Positions 7,163 through 14,632 of a stretch of 38,691 nucleotides of DNA are shown piece by piece. Each line of letters begins with the position of its first letter. The stretch's first letter is position 1. The translations under genes were made by a program, and so were the position numbers. The notes under the pieces were generated by a model. It saw only the letters and a list, made by a program, of their open reading frames with translations. It was not told the origin of the DNA and searched no databases. This DNA comes from Martinezella lusitana (GTDB lineage: Bacteria > Pseudomonadota > Alphaproteobacteria > Rhizobiales > Rhizobiaceae), in contig NZ_WUEY01000038.1 in the NCBI RefSeq assembly GCF_010668395.1, positions 1 through 38,691 of the forward strand, given 5' to 3'.

Positions 7163-8110
7163 ATGAAATTGATCGGCTTTTTCAATCGTGATGGCGGTAC
7201 GTTCCGGACGACCGACATGGCTGCCTACGAGAAGAGAGCGGAACAGGTCTTCCGCGATGCCGGCCACGATTTCGAAGCTGTGGTCGTGGAAGGGCGCAGC
7301 GTCGTGTCGTCGATGGAGCGCGCGGCCCGTCGCGACGACATTGACGGCATTGTCGCCGGCGGCGGCGATGGCACGATTTCGGCCGCTGCCGCCATCGCCT
7401 GGAAGAACGGCGTCGCGCTCGGCGTCATTCCGGCCGGGACCATGAACCTCTTTGCCCGTTCGCTGCGGCTGCCGCTCGATATCTGGCAGACCCTGACCGT
7501 GTTGGCGACAGGCGAGGTCGATAACGTCGATATCGGCAGCGCCAATGGCCGCGCCTTCGTGCACCAGTTTTCGGCGGGCCTGCATGCGCGCATGGTGCGC
7601 TATCGCAACGGCTATACCTATCGCTCGCGCATCGGGAAAATGTCCGCCAGCACGCGCGCCGCCTTTGGCGTGATCGCCAACCCGCCGGAGTTCGACGTCG
7701 ATTTCGAGGCCGGCGATGTTCGCGAGCGTCGGCATGTCTCGGCGATTTCGGTCTCCAATAATCCCTTCGGCGCCAATGCGCTGCTTTATGCCGACAGCCT
7801 GCGCAGCGGCGAACTGGGCTTTTACACCGCAAAACCCCTGCGGCCGCTCGGCGTCGCCCGCCTCGCCATCGACATATTGCGCGGACGGGTTCGCCAGAAT
7901 ACCGATGTGATGATCATGCATGCGCCGGAAGTGCATCTGCATTTTCCGAATCTGCGCCAGCTCGCAAACTGCGTCATGGACGGCGAACTCCTGCCGCTGG
8001 AACGCGACGTGACGTTGAAGGTCCATCCCGGCGAGCTCAAGGTCATGGTCGAACAGGGAACCGCGATCAAGGTCGCTCGCGAGGGCGCCGTCGACAGCAT
8101 GGCCGTCTGA
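7163..8110 (+). CDS. Diacylglycerol/lipid kinase family protein (YegS/BmrU-like)
   Basis: The 315-residue product has the DAGK catalytic signature GGGDGTIS at residues 66-73, preceded by a short Rossmann-like strand (DGIVAGG) and followed by GVALGVIPAGTMNLFARSL, the second conserved block. Such enzymes phosphorylate diacylglycerol, sphingoid bases or related lipids using ATP at the cytoplasmic face of the inner membrane. The frame is open from 7043, but similarity to the family begins at MKLIGFFNRDGG, so the ATG at 7163 is preferred; no strong Shine-Dalgarno sequence is visible. The gene is divergent from the MFS exporter, and its stop lies 5 bp from the convergent glutamine-synthetase-like gene. 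The substrate lipid is unknown. Confidence 0.85.
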   Translation: MKLIGFFNRDGGTFRTTDMAAYEKRAEQVFRDAGHDFEAVVVEGRSVVSSMERAARRDDIDGIVAGGGDGTISAAAAIAWKNGVALGVIPAGTMNLFARSLRLPLDIWQTLTVLATGEVDNVDIGSANGRAFVHQFSAGLHARMVRYRNGYTYRSRIGKMSASTRAAFGVIANPPEFDVDFEAGDVRERRHVSAISVSNNPFGANALLYADSLRSGELGFYTAKPLRPLGVARLAIDILRGRVRQNTDVMIMHAPEVHLHFPNLRQLANCVMDGELLPLERDVTLKVHPGELKVMVEQGTAIKVAREGAVDSMAV

Positions 8111-8115
8111 AACCG

Positions 8116-9456
8116 TCAGAGGCGCGGCAGGTAGGTCCGGTAGTCGAAATCGGAAACGCTGCGCAGGTAGCGGATCGCCTCCTTGTGCTTCGTATCGCCG
8201 TAGAGCTTCCGATAGGGCTCGCCGAAGATGTCGGCGACGAAGGCCGAGGCACGGAAGCGTTCCACCGCCGTTAGGAAATCATGCGTCAGGCGCGGCGCAT
8301 CGGCCGGCACGTAAGCCGGCGTGGTTTCCTCGCCGGGGTCCAGCTCGTTCTCCAGCCCGAGCAGCATGCCGCCGAGGATCGCCGCCAGCATCAGATAGGG
8401 ATTGGCGTCGGCGCCGGCGACGCGGTGCTCGATGCGCGCGCCCGGCCCATCCTTTTCGGGAATGCGTACGGCCGTGCCGCGATGGCCGTAGCCCCAGGTC
8501 AGGTCGACGGGGGCGAACGAGCCCGGCTGGAAACGGCGATAGGAATTGGCATAGGGCGCAAAGACCAGTTGCGCATCCTGCAACGTCTGCAGCAATCCCG
8601 CGCAGACCGACTTCAATTTCCTTGGCTCGCCGCCCGCCGCATCGAGGACATTGCGGCCCTGATCGTCGACGATGCTGGCATGGACGTGCAGCCCCGAGCC
8701 GGCGTGATCGGTATAGGGCTTGGCCATGCAGGTCGATTTCAGGCCGTGCTTGCGTGCGGCCTGCTCGGCCACGCGCTTGAGCATGATGCAGTCGTCGGCC
8801 GCGGCCAGCGCGTCAGGGCGATGCAGCAGGTTGACTTCGAACTGGCCGGGCCCGAATTCCGCCGTCGTCGCATCCGCCGGCAGCCCTTGCGCTCTCGCGT
8901 AGCTGCGCAGCGTTTCGAGATAGTCCCCGAGAAGATCGACGGCGTCCATGTCGTAGAGCTGGAAGCCGTTCGGCTCGCCCTGGTAGGTCAGCGCCGCAGG
9001 CGGCGAGGGGGTGCCCCTTTCGCGCCAGTCTCCGGCGAGCAGATAGAATTCCAGCTCGGTTGCCACCACCGGCGTCAGGCCGAGCGCCTTGTAGCGATCG
9101 ACCACGGCGGCGAGAATGGCGCGTGGATCCTGAAAGCTCGGGCTGCCGTCGAGCTCATGCATGGTGGCCAGCACCTGCTTCGACCCCGGCGGCGCCCAGG
9201 GCATGTCCGCCAGCGTGCGCTTGTCCGCAACGCATGTTCCGTCCGGATCGCCGATCGTCAGCGACAGGCCGGTGATATCGTCGTTGTCGTCGCCCCATAT
9301 GTCGAGCGATTGCGTCGAGGTCGGCAGCCGCACGGCGCCGGACCAGACCTTCTTTTCGGCCGCGATCGGAATCTGCTTGCCCCGCAGCCGGCCGTTCATG
9401 TCCGATATCAGCACCTCGATGCGCGCGTTACCTTCGGTTGCGTTGTCGGCCGCCAT
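8116..9456 (-). CDS. Glutamine synthetase family protein, gamma-glutamylpolyamine synthetase type (PuuA-like)
   Basis: The 446-residue product carries the active-site blocks of the glutamine synthetase superfamily. These are the metal site TELEFYLL (about 136-143), the KPYTDHAGSGLHVHAS block (about 240-255), the RRFQPGSFAP region and the GARIEHRVAGADANPYL block holding the catalytic arginine and metal ligands. It is shorter than GlnA (about 470), and its N-terminus starts almost directly at EVLISDMNGRLRGKQIP, as in PuuA-type enzymes. Those ligate glutamate to putrescine or another amine using ATP. The ATG at 9456 is the first in the conserved frame. The divergent neighbour is a class III aminotransferase of the putrescine/polyamine type, supporting a polyamine or amine salvage role. 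Exact substrate specificity is inferred from context only. Confidence 0.85.
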   Translation of the reverse strand: MAADNATEGNARIEVLISDMNGRLRGKQIPIAAEKKVWSGAVRLPTSTQSLDIWGDDNDDITGLSLTIGDPDGTCVADKRTLADMPWAPPGSKQVLATMHELDGSPSFQDPRAILAAVVDRYKALGLTPVVATELEFYLLAGDWRERGTPSPPAALTYQGEPNGFQLYDMDAVDLLGDYLETLRSYARAQGLPADATTAEFGPGQFEVNLLHRPDALAAADDCIMLKRVAEQAARKHGLKSTCMAKPYTDHAGSGLHVHASIVDDQGRNVLDAAGGEPRKLKSVCAGLLQTLQDAQLVFAPYANSYRRFQPGSFAPVDLTWGYGHRGTAVRIPEKDGPGARIEHRVAGADANPYLMLAAILGGMLLGLENELDPGEETTPAYVPADAPRLTHDFLTAVERFRASAFVADIFGEPYRKLYGDTKHKEAIRYLRSVSDFDYRTYLPRL

Positions 9457-9544
9457 GCTCTTGTAAATCCCCCATGCTCACGGCATGGTCGTAAACCAAG
9501 ATAGCTTTCAGTCAAGTCTGGCTGCGCTGCGCCTGGAGCTTAGC

Positions 9545-9595
9545 CCCTCACCCTAGCCCTCGCCCCGTTCTACGGGGAGAGGGCTAGGGTGAGGG
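9545..9595. repeat. Intergenic palindromic repeat of rhizobial type
   Basis: CCCTCACCCTAGCCCT... (9545-9567) pairs with ...AGGGCTAGGGTGAGGG (9573-9595) at 22 of 23 positions around a TTCTA loop. GC-rich palindromes beginning CCCTCACCC and scattered between genes are a familiar repeat class in Rhizobiales genomes. This copy sits inside the divergent promoter region of the PuuA-like and aminotransferase genes, about 70 bp before the latter. Confidence 0.75.
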
Positions 9596-9665
9596 CCATG
9601 CACATCGTCGCGGCACAGGCGGATTTGCCTGACAGGCCCCAATTCAAAGAGGGTTCGAATAGACC

Positions 9666-11033
9666 ATGTCCGACACGCCAAGCCGCTCCAATCTCGCCGC
9701 CCTCGACGCCGCCCACCACCTCCATCCCTTTGCGGATATGAAGAAGCTCAATGCCGATGGTGCGCGCGTCATCCAGCGCGGCGAGGGCGTCTATATCTTC
9801 GATGCGGAAGGGCGGAAGTATCTGGATGGCTTTGCCGGCCTCTGGTGCGTGAACATCGGCTACGGCCGCACCGAAATCGCCGATGCCGTCGTCAGGCAGA
9901 TGAGCGAGCTGCCCTATTACAATACCTTCTTCGGCACCACGACGACGCCCGCGACGCTTTTGGCCGAGAAGGTCTGCGCCCATGCCGGGCCGCAGTTCAA
10001 CCACGTCTTCTTCACCAATTCCGGTTCCGAGGCCAACGATACCTGGTTCCGCATGGCTCGGGTCTATTGGGGCGCCGTCGGCAAGCCGACGAAGAAGACC
10101 GTCATCGCCCGCAAAAATGGCTATCACGGCTCGACCGTCGCCGGCGCCAGCCTGGGCGGCATGAAGTACATGCACGAGCAGGGAGATCTTCCGATCCCCG
10201 GCGTCGTCCACATCGGCCAGCCCTATTGGTATGCCGAGGGTGGCGATCTCTCGCCGGAAGAATTTGGTCTCAAGATCGCCCTCGAACTCGAAGCCAAGAT
10301 CGACGAACTGGGTGAGGACAATGTCGCGGCTTTCGTTGCCGAGCCGGTGCAGGGCGCCGGCGGCGTCATCATCCCGCCCTCGACCTATTGGCCCGAGATC
10401 GCCCGCATCTGCAAGGCGAGGAACATTCTGCTCGTCTGCGACGAAGTCATCTGCGGCTTCGGCCGCCTCGGCGCATGGTTCGGCCATCAGCATTTCGGCG
10501 TCGAGCCCGATCTTGCGCCGATCGCCAAGGGCCTGTCCTCCGGCTACCTGCCGATCGGCGGCGTGCTCGTCAGCGATCGCATCGCCGATGTGCTCATCAA
10601 CGAGGTCGGCGAATTCAATCACGGCTTCACCTATTCCGGCCATCCGGTCTGCGCCGCCGCCGCGCTCGAGAATTTGCGAATCCTTGAGGAGGAACGGCTG
10701 ATCGAGCGTGTTCGCGACGAGATCGGTCCCTATTTCGCGAGAGCCTGGGGCAGCCTTGCGGATCACGACATGGTCGGCGAAGCCGTCAGCATCGGTCTGA
10801 TGGGCGCGTTGCAGCTTGCCGCCGACAAATCCACCCGTCGCCGCTTCGACAAGCCGGATGCGGTGGGCTCGGCCGTGCGCAACCATGCGCTGGCGAACGG
10901 TCTGGTGCTGCGCGCAACCGGCGACCGCATGCTGGCTTCGCCGCCGCTCGTCATCAGCCATCGTGAGGTAGACGCGATGGTGCGCATCGCACGCGGCGCG
11001 CTCGATGCCGTTTGGGCAGAGGTAAAGCCGTAG
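9666..11033 (+). CDS. Class III pyridoxal-phosphate aminotransferase (putrescine/polyamine-pyruvate type, SpuC-like)
   Basis: The 455-residue product is a complete class III (omega) aminotransferase. It shows the phosphate-binding FTNSGSEANDT near residue 118, RKNGYHGSTVAGASLGG near 150, AEPVQGAGGVIIPP, the PLP-ring motif DEVICGFGRLG, and IAKGLSSGYLPIGG in which Lys288 should form the Schiff base. The N-terminal pattern HHLHPFADMKKLN is typical of the subgroup containing SpuC and beta-alanine/putrescine-pyruvate aminotransferases. The cytoplasmic reaction would move a terminal amino group from a diamine or omega-amino acid to pyruvate. It is divergent from the PuuA-like ligase, suggesting joint function in amine catabolism. 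The start ATG has GAGGG 12 bp upstream, which is rather far. A hairpin at 11040-11063 follows the stop. Confidence 0.88.
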   Translation: MSDTPSRSNLAALDAAHHLHPFADMKKLNADGARVIQRGEGVYIFDAEGRKYLDGFAGLWCVNIGYGRTEIADAVVRQMSELPYYNTFFGTTTTPATLLAEKVCAHAGPQFNHVFFTNSGSEANDTWFRMARVYWGAVGKPTKKTVIARKNGYHGSTVAGASLGGMKYMHEQGDLPIPGVVHIGQPYWYAEGGDLSPEEFGLKIALELEAKIDELGEDNVAAFVAEPVQGAGGVIIPPSTYWPEIARICKARNILLVCDEVICGFGRLGAWFGHQHFGVEPDLAPIAKGLSSGYLPIGGVLVSDRIADVLINEVGEFNHGFTYSGHPVCAAAALENLRILEEERLIERVRDEIGPYFARAWGSLADHDMVGEAVSIGLMGALQLAADKSTRRRFDKPDAVGSAVRNHALANGLVLRATGDRMLASPPLVISHREVDAMVRIARGALDAVWAEVKP

Positions 11034-11039
11034 GAAAGG

Positions 11040-11063
11040 GCGGCACGCGCGGAGACGTGCCGC
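11040..11063. terminator. Hairpin between convergent aminotransferase and GT39 genes
   Basis: GCGGCACG (11040-11047) pairs perfectly with CGTGCCGC (11056-11063). On the plus strand it is followed by TTATTT, giving an intrinsic terminator for the aminotransferase. It abuts the GT39 stop codon at 11064 and may serve both directions. Confidence 0.65.
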
Positions 11064-12560
11064 TTATTTCGGATAGACCCACCCATAGGCAAAGGACGCC
11101 ATCTCGCCGGGCTTGCCGTGGATATATTGCACGCCGGCAAGCTTGGTATCCGGCGTCGCATATTGCGGACCGAGCGTATCGCGCAGCCAGTTCGACAATT
11201 CCACCGGCATGACGCCATTATCCTTGCCGGGGCGCCACACGATCAGGATCGGCCGGCTGGCAGTCCATTCGTAGTCCCTCTTCAGGTTCGGGAAGAAGAG
11301 CGACATGGCGGGAGCGTCGGGAAGCTGCAGGTGCAGATTGCCGGCGGGCAGCCATCCGTCGGTCAGCACCAGGCCAGGCCTCTTGCCCTCGGCGGCCACG
11401 ATCTGCTGCACGAAGGCCGGATAGGGCGTGTTGTAATGGTCGAAGGCGCCGAACCAAGACGGGAAAAAGGTGCGGATCAGCAGCAGCGCCGGGATAACGA
11501 CCATCATAACGAGCGGCACGTAGAAGAAGCGCTTGCCGAAATCCGCGGCCTTGATCCCGGCAATTTCCATCTTCAGGCAAAGATAGATCGGCAGCAGGAA
11601 CAGGAAGGGCAGCAGCCAGCGGTCGCGCATGTCGGTCATGCCGATGGTGACGATCAGGATGACTATGAGAATGGCGATGACGGCCAGAAGGATCTCGAAG
11701 AAGCGGGTCCATTCGTTCGACCGCCCGAGATTCTTGAGCAGGCTCTTGCCGAAGACCAGCGCATAGACGACGAGCGTCGGCGCACTGATGACGAGAATCA
11801 GCCGGAGGAACTTCACCGGTCCCTTCACGAACTTCGCGAAGGCGCCATCCGGTGCGTTTTGCTCCATGATGCCGAGCGTGCGGCCGGAGGCGAGGCCGAG
11901 ATTATGCATCAGCCAAAGGCCGTGCGGCAGGAAGATCAGCACGGAGATGGCGATGGTGAGCAGGAAGCGCTTGTCGAAGACCCGTGCGCGCCCCTGCGGA
12001 TGCATCAGCACGGCGACGAAGGCACCGGCCACGAGCAGGGCGAAATTGTATTTCGACAGCATGCCGAGGCCGAGCGCGACGCCGGTGAAGATATAGGAGC
12101 CGAGGCTCGGGGCCTTCAGCGTACGGATCACGCCCCAAAGAAACAGGTTGATGGTGACGAGCTGCGCCACGGTATGCGTCAGATCGCGCTGGGCTTCCCA
12201 GAAGAACTGCGGGATGGTGAGCAGAGACAGCGTCGCGATCGCCGCAAAAACCTTGTCGGTCAGCACTTCCCGGGCCAGCCGGTAATAGCTGACATAGACC
12301 AGGAAGAGGAAGAGGTTCTTGACGCTGGAGATCGCCGCCAGCGAAAGCCCGAAAACGGACACGACGATCGACTGCACCCAGTTGTAGAGCGGCGGCTGCG
12401 AGTCGTAGCCGAAGGTCAGCCATTGCGAAAACAGCGCCTGCTGCGACTCGTCGTAGCGCAGGCCGTGCGGCATGGCGAGGCGCACGAGGAATTCGATCAG
12501 GAAATAGCCGGCAAGCAGGGGAATGACGGCATCCGGTCGGCGGACCAGAAACCTATGCAT
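11064..12560 (-). CDS. Glycosyltransferase family 39 membrane protein (ArnT/PMT-like, polyprenyl-phosphate sugar dependent)
   Basis: The 498-residue product is a polytopic GT-C glycosyltransferase. The first periplasmic loop has the acidic motif RYDESQQALFSQW and then DSQPPLYNW, the hallmark of the ArnT/GT39 family, followed by about ten more membrane spans and a soluble C-terminal domain. Enzymes of this type sit in the inner membrane and transfer a sugar from a polyprenyl-phosphate carrier to lipid A, core oligosaccharide or protein on the periplasmic side. The start ATG overlaps the end of the upstream GT2 gene by 8 bp (ATGCATAG), indicating translational coupling with the enzyme that would make its donor. 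In rhizobia, GT39 proteins called Rgt add galacturonic acid to LPS; this is a reasonable candidate role but is not proven by sequence alone. Confidence 0.85.
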   Translation of the reverse strand: MHRFLVRRPDAVIPLLAGYFLIEFLVRLAMPHGLRYDESQQALFSQWLTFGYDSQPPLYNWVQSIVVSVFGLSLAAISSVKNLFLFLVYVSYYRLAREVLTDKVFAAIATLSLLTIPQFFWEAQRDLTHTVAQLVTINLFLWGVIRTLKAPSLGSYIFTGVALGLGMLSKYNFALLVAGAFVAVLMHPQGRARVFDKRFLLTIAISVLIFLPHGLWLMHNLGLASGRTLGIMEQNAPDGAFAKFVKGPVKFLRLILVISAPTLVVYALVFGKSLLKNLGRSNEWTRFFEILLAVIAILIVILIVTIGMTDMRDRWLLPFLFLLPIYLCLKMEIAGIKAADFGKRFFYVPLVMMVVIPALLLIRTFFPSWFGAFDHYNTPYPAFVQQIVAAEGKRPGLVLTDGWLPAGNLHLQLPDAPAMSLFFPNLKRDYEWTASRPILIVWRPGKDNGVMPVELSNWLRDTLGPQYATPDTKLAGVQYIHGKPGEMASFAYGWVYPK

Positions 12561-13572
12561 CCTGATGATCCCTGTCGAAGATCTTGCGCACGATGTAGTT
12601 CGGCGAGAGATCGTCGCGATAGTAGATGCGTGCGATCATTTCGGCGAGGATGCCGGTCGTGATCATCTGCACGGACGACAGCAGCAGCACGACGCCGACC
12701 AATAGCAGCGGCCGGTTGCCGATATCGTCGCCGAAGATGAACTTGTCGACGAAGAGCCAGAGCAGGATCAGGCCGGCCAGCGCACCGAGGCCGAGGCCGA
12801 GCGAGCCGAAGAAGTGGCCCGGCCGCGCCTTGTAGCGCATGAAGAACATCACCGACAGCAGGTCGAGAATGACGCGGAAGGTGCGCGAAATCCCGTATTT
12901 CGAGGTGCCATGCTGGCGGGCATGATGCGTGACGGGAACTTCGCCGATGCGCGAGCTCGGCACGACGCCGGCAACCCAGGCAGGGATGAAGCGGTGCATC
13001 TCGCCCATCAGCTTCACCTGCTTGATGATGGAGGCGCGGTAGATCTTCAGGCTGCAGCCATAGTCGTGCAGCTTGACGCCGGTGATGCGGCCGATCAGGT
13101 AATTGGCGCACCACGAGGGAATCTTGCGCAGCAGGAGGCCGTCCTGACGGTTCTTGCGCCAGCCGACGAGCAGGTCGAGCTGCCGCCGCTCCAGCTCCTC
13201 GACCATCGAGGGGATGTCCTTCGGGTCGTTCTGCAGGTCGCCGTCCATGGTGGCGATGAGGCGGCCGCTGGCCGCATCGATGCCGGCCTGCATGGCGGCC
13301 GTCTGGCCGAAATTGCGCTGCAATTCGACGATGCGCAGCGTCAGCCCTTCTCGCGGAAGGGACCGGCGCGCATTGGCAAGCGTCGCGTCGGTGCTGCCGT
13401 CGTCTACCAGGATCAGCTCCCATGGCCTGGAAAAGCTCGTCATGGCGGTGCAGATACGCTCGATGAGCGGTCCGACGCTTTCTTCCTCGTTGAAGACGGG
13501 CACGACCAGCGAAAGCTCGAGGGGGCTTGCTGGATCGGCCTGGGGGAGGGTCGACTCTGCCGTTGTCTGCAA
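12553..13572 (-). CDS. Glycosyltransferase family 2, polyprenyl-phosphate sugar synthase (DPM1/ArnC/GtrB-like)
   Basis: The 339-residue product has an N-terminal GT-A domain with LVVPVFNEEESV, LILVDDGSTDAT, the acceptor/donor block GQTAAMQAGID and the metal motif ATMDGDLQNDP. It is followed by two C-terminal membrane spans (about 235-260 and 275-310). This is the layout of enzymes that load a nucleotide-activated sugar onto undecaprenyl- or dodecaprenyl-phosphate at the cytoplasmic face. The first possible start is a TTG at 13572, preceded by GGAG at about 9 bp, and there is no ATG before the catalytic core, so a TTG start is likely. It is the first gene of a two-gene operon with the overlapping GT39 gene, whose donor it should supply. 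A flippase-like membrane protein is divergent from it. Confidence 0.87.
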   Translation of the reverse strand: MQTTAESTLPQADPASPLELSLVVPVFNEEESVGPLIERICTAMTSFSRPWELILVDDGSTDATLANARRSLPREGLTLRIVELQRNFGQTAAMQAGIDAASGRLIATMDGDLQNDPKDIPSMVEELERRQLDLLVGWRKNRQDGLLLRKIPSWCANYLIGRITGVKLHDYGCSLKIYRASIIKQVKLMGEMHRFIPAWVAGVVPSSRIGEVPVTHHARQHGTSKYGISRTFRVILDLLSVMFFMRYKARPGHFFGSLGLGLGALAGLILLWLFVDKFIFGDDIGNRPLLLVGVVLLLSSVQMITTGILAEMIARIYYRDDLSPNYIVRKIFDRDHQDA

Positions 13573-13592
13573 CTCTACTTTCTCCTAAAAGA

Positions 13593-13609
13593 CCGGCAGA
13601 ACCTGCCGG
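13593..13609. promoter_or_regulatory. Small palindrome between the GT2 and flippase-like genes
   Basis: CCGGCAG-AAC-CTGCCGG forms a 17-bp inverted repeat in the 95-bp divergent gap. It is only about 20 bp ahead of the GT2 TTG start, so it could act as an operator or fold in the GT2 leader. There is no further support. Confidence 0.35.
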
Positions 13610-13667
13610 ACGGAACGAGCGATAAATCCGGTTTCAGCCTCCGCTCGCATTTGGGTGCCCTAACTAC

Positions 13668-14627
13668 ATGAAGACTCCGATGGTTGCCAGCCGACAGAAT
13701 TGGTTTATTCGCAACCGAATGATGCTGCTGACGCTCGCTGTCGTCGTGGCCTACGCCGCCTTCATCGAGTGGTTCTGGGGTTGGGGCTCCATCCTGGCGC
13801 AGTGGGGCAAGGTCGGCGCCCTGCCGATCCTTCTGGCGCTTGCGCTTCTGACCGGCACCTATTTCCTGCGCACCTGGCGCATCTACGATTACTTCCCGAA
13901 GGAGACATCGGGTCATTTCGCAGCTCTGTTCCGCGTCACGCAGGTCCATAACCTTCTGAACATCATGATGCCGTTTCGCACCGGCGAGACCAGCTTCCCG
14001 GTGCTGATGCGCTCGGAATTCGGCATTCCGCTGGCGCGCGGAACCTCGGCGCTGTTCGTCATGCGGCTGCTCGATCTGCACGCCTTGCTCGCGGCCGCCG
14101 GCATCGGTCTTGCGCTTGCCTCGCCCTATCGTGGTCTTGCCTGGATCATATGGGTGGCTTTCCTGCTGCTGCCCGTTGCGGGCTTTGCCTCCCGCCGGCC
14201 GTTGATCCGCCTTGCCGCCCGCCTCCTGCCGAGGAAGGCGCAAGGGCTGGTGCACGAGCTGGAGCGCGGCCTGCCGGTCGACGCGGGTGCCTTCGCGCGC
14301 GCCTGGCTGACGACGGTGGTCAACTGGCTGGTCAAGGTCGCGGTCCTTGCCTGGGCGCTCGGGCTCATGAACGTCACCCCGCTGTCTGCAAGCTTCGGCG
14401 GCGCGCTCGGCGGCGAACTGTCCTCCGTCCTGCCGGTGCACGCGCCGGGCGGCGTCGGCACCTATCCGGCCGGCATTACTGCGGGTGCCATGGCGTTCGG
14501 GGCTTCGAGCGAGAAGGCGGCAATCGAAAATCTGGCGCAGGCCAGCATCAACGCTCACCTCTTGATCGTGGTTTCGGCGCTGACGGGCACCGCGATCGGA
14601 TTGCTTGCCTCGCGCAAGCGCGCCTGA
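13668..14627 (+). CDS. Lysylphosphatidylglycerol synthase-type/flippase-like integral membrane protein (UPF0104)
   Basis: The 319-residue product has about eight membrane spans and the signature of the UPF0104/LPG-synthase transmembrane family. This includes LLNIMMPFRTGETSFPVLMRSEFGIPLARGT near residues 100-130 and LSSVLPVHAPGGVGTYPAGI near 255-275. Members without the C-terminal acyltransferase domain, as here, are widely regarded as lipid flippase candidates. The gene is divergent from a GT2/GT39 pair. The three together would form a complete route: load a sugar on a polyprenyl carrier, flip it and transfer it in the periplasm. A start at the nearby ATG (13680) is also possible because no clear Shine-Dalgarno sequence marks 13668. 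Its stop lies 5 bp from the convergent sigma factor gene. Confidence 0.75.
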   Translation: MKTPMVASRQNWFIRNRMMLLTLAVVVAYAAFIEWFWGWGSILAQWGKVGALPILLALALLTGTYFLRTWRIYDYFPKETSGHFAALFRVTQVHNLLNIMMPFRTGETSFPVLMRSEFGIPLARGTSALFVMRLLDLHALLAAAGIGLALASPYRGLAWIIWVAFLLLPVAGFASRRPLIRLAARLLPRKAQGLVHELERGLPVDAGAFARAWLTTVVNWLVKVAVLAWALGLMNVTPLSASFGGALGGELSSVLPVHAPGGVGTYPAGITAGAMAFGASSEKAAIENLAQASINAHLLIVVSALTGTAIGLLASRKRA

Positions 14628-14632
14628 TCCGC

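Noticed and set aside
8281..9504. 407-codon plus-strand frame
   Set aside because: It is antisense to the glutamine-synthetase-like gene, with low-complexity composition and no domain.
11118..12662. 514-codon plus-strand frame
   Set aside because: It is antisense to GT39 and GT2, with extreme Asp, Glu, Gln, Arg and Gly content, typical of shadow frames.
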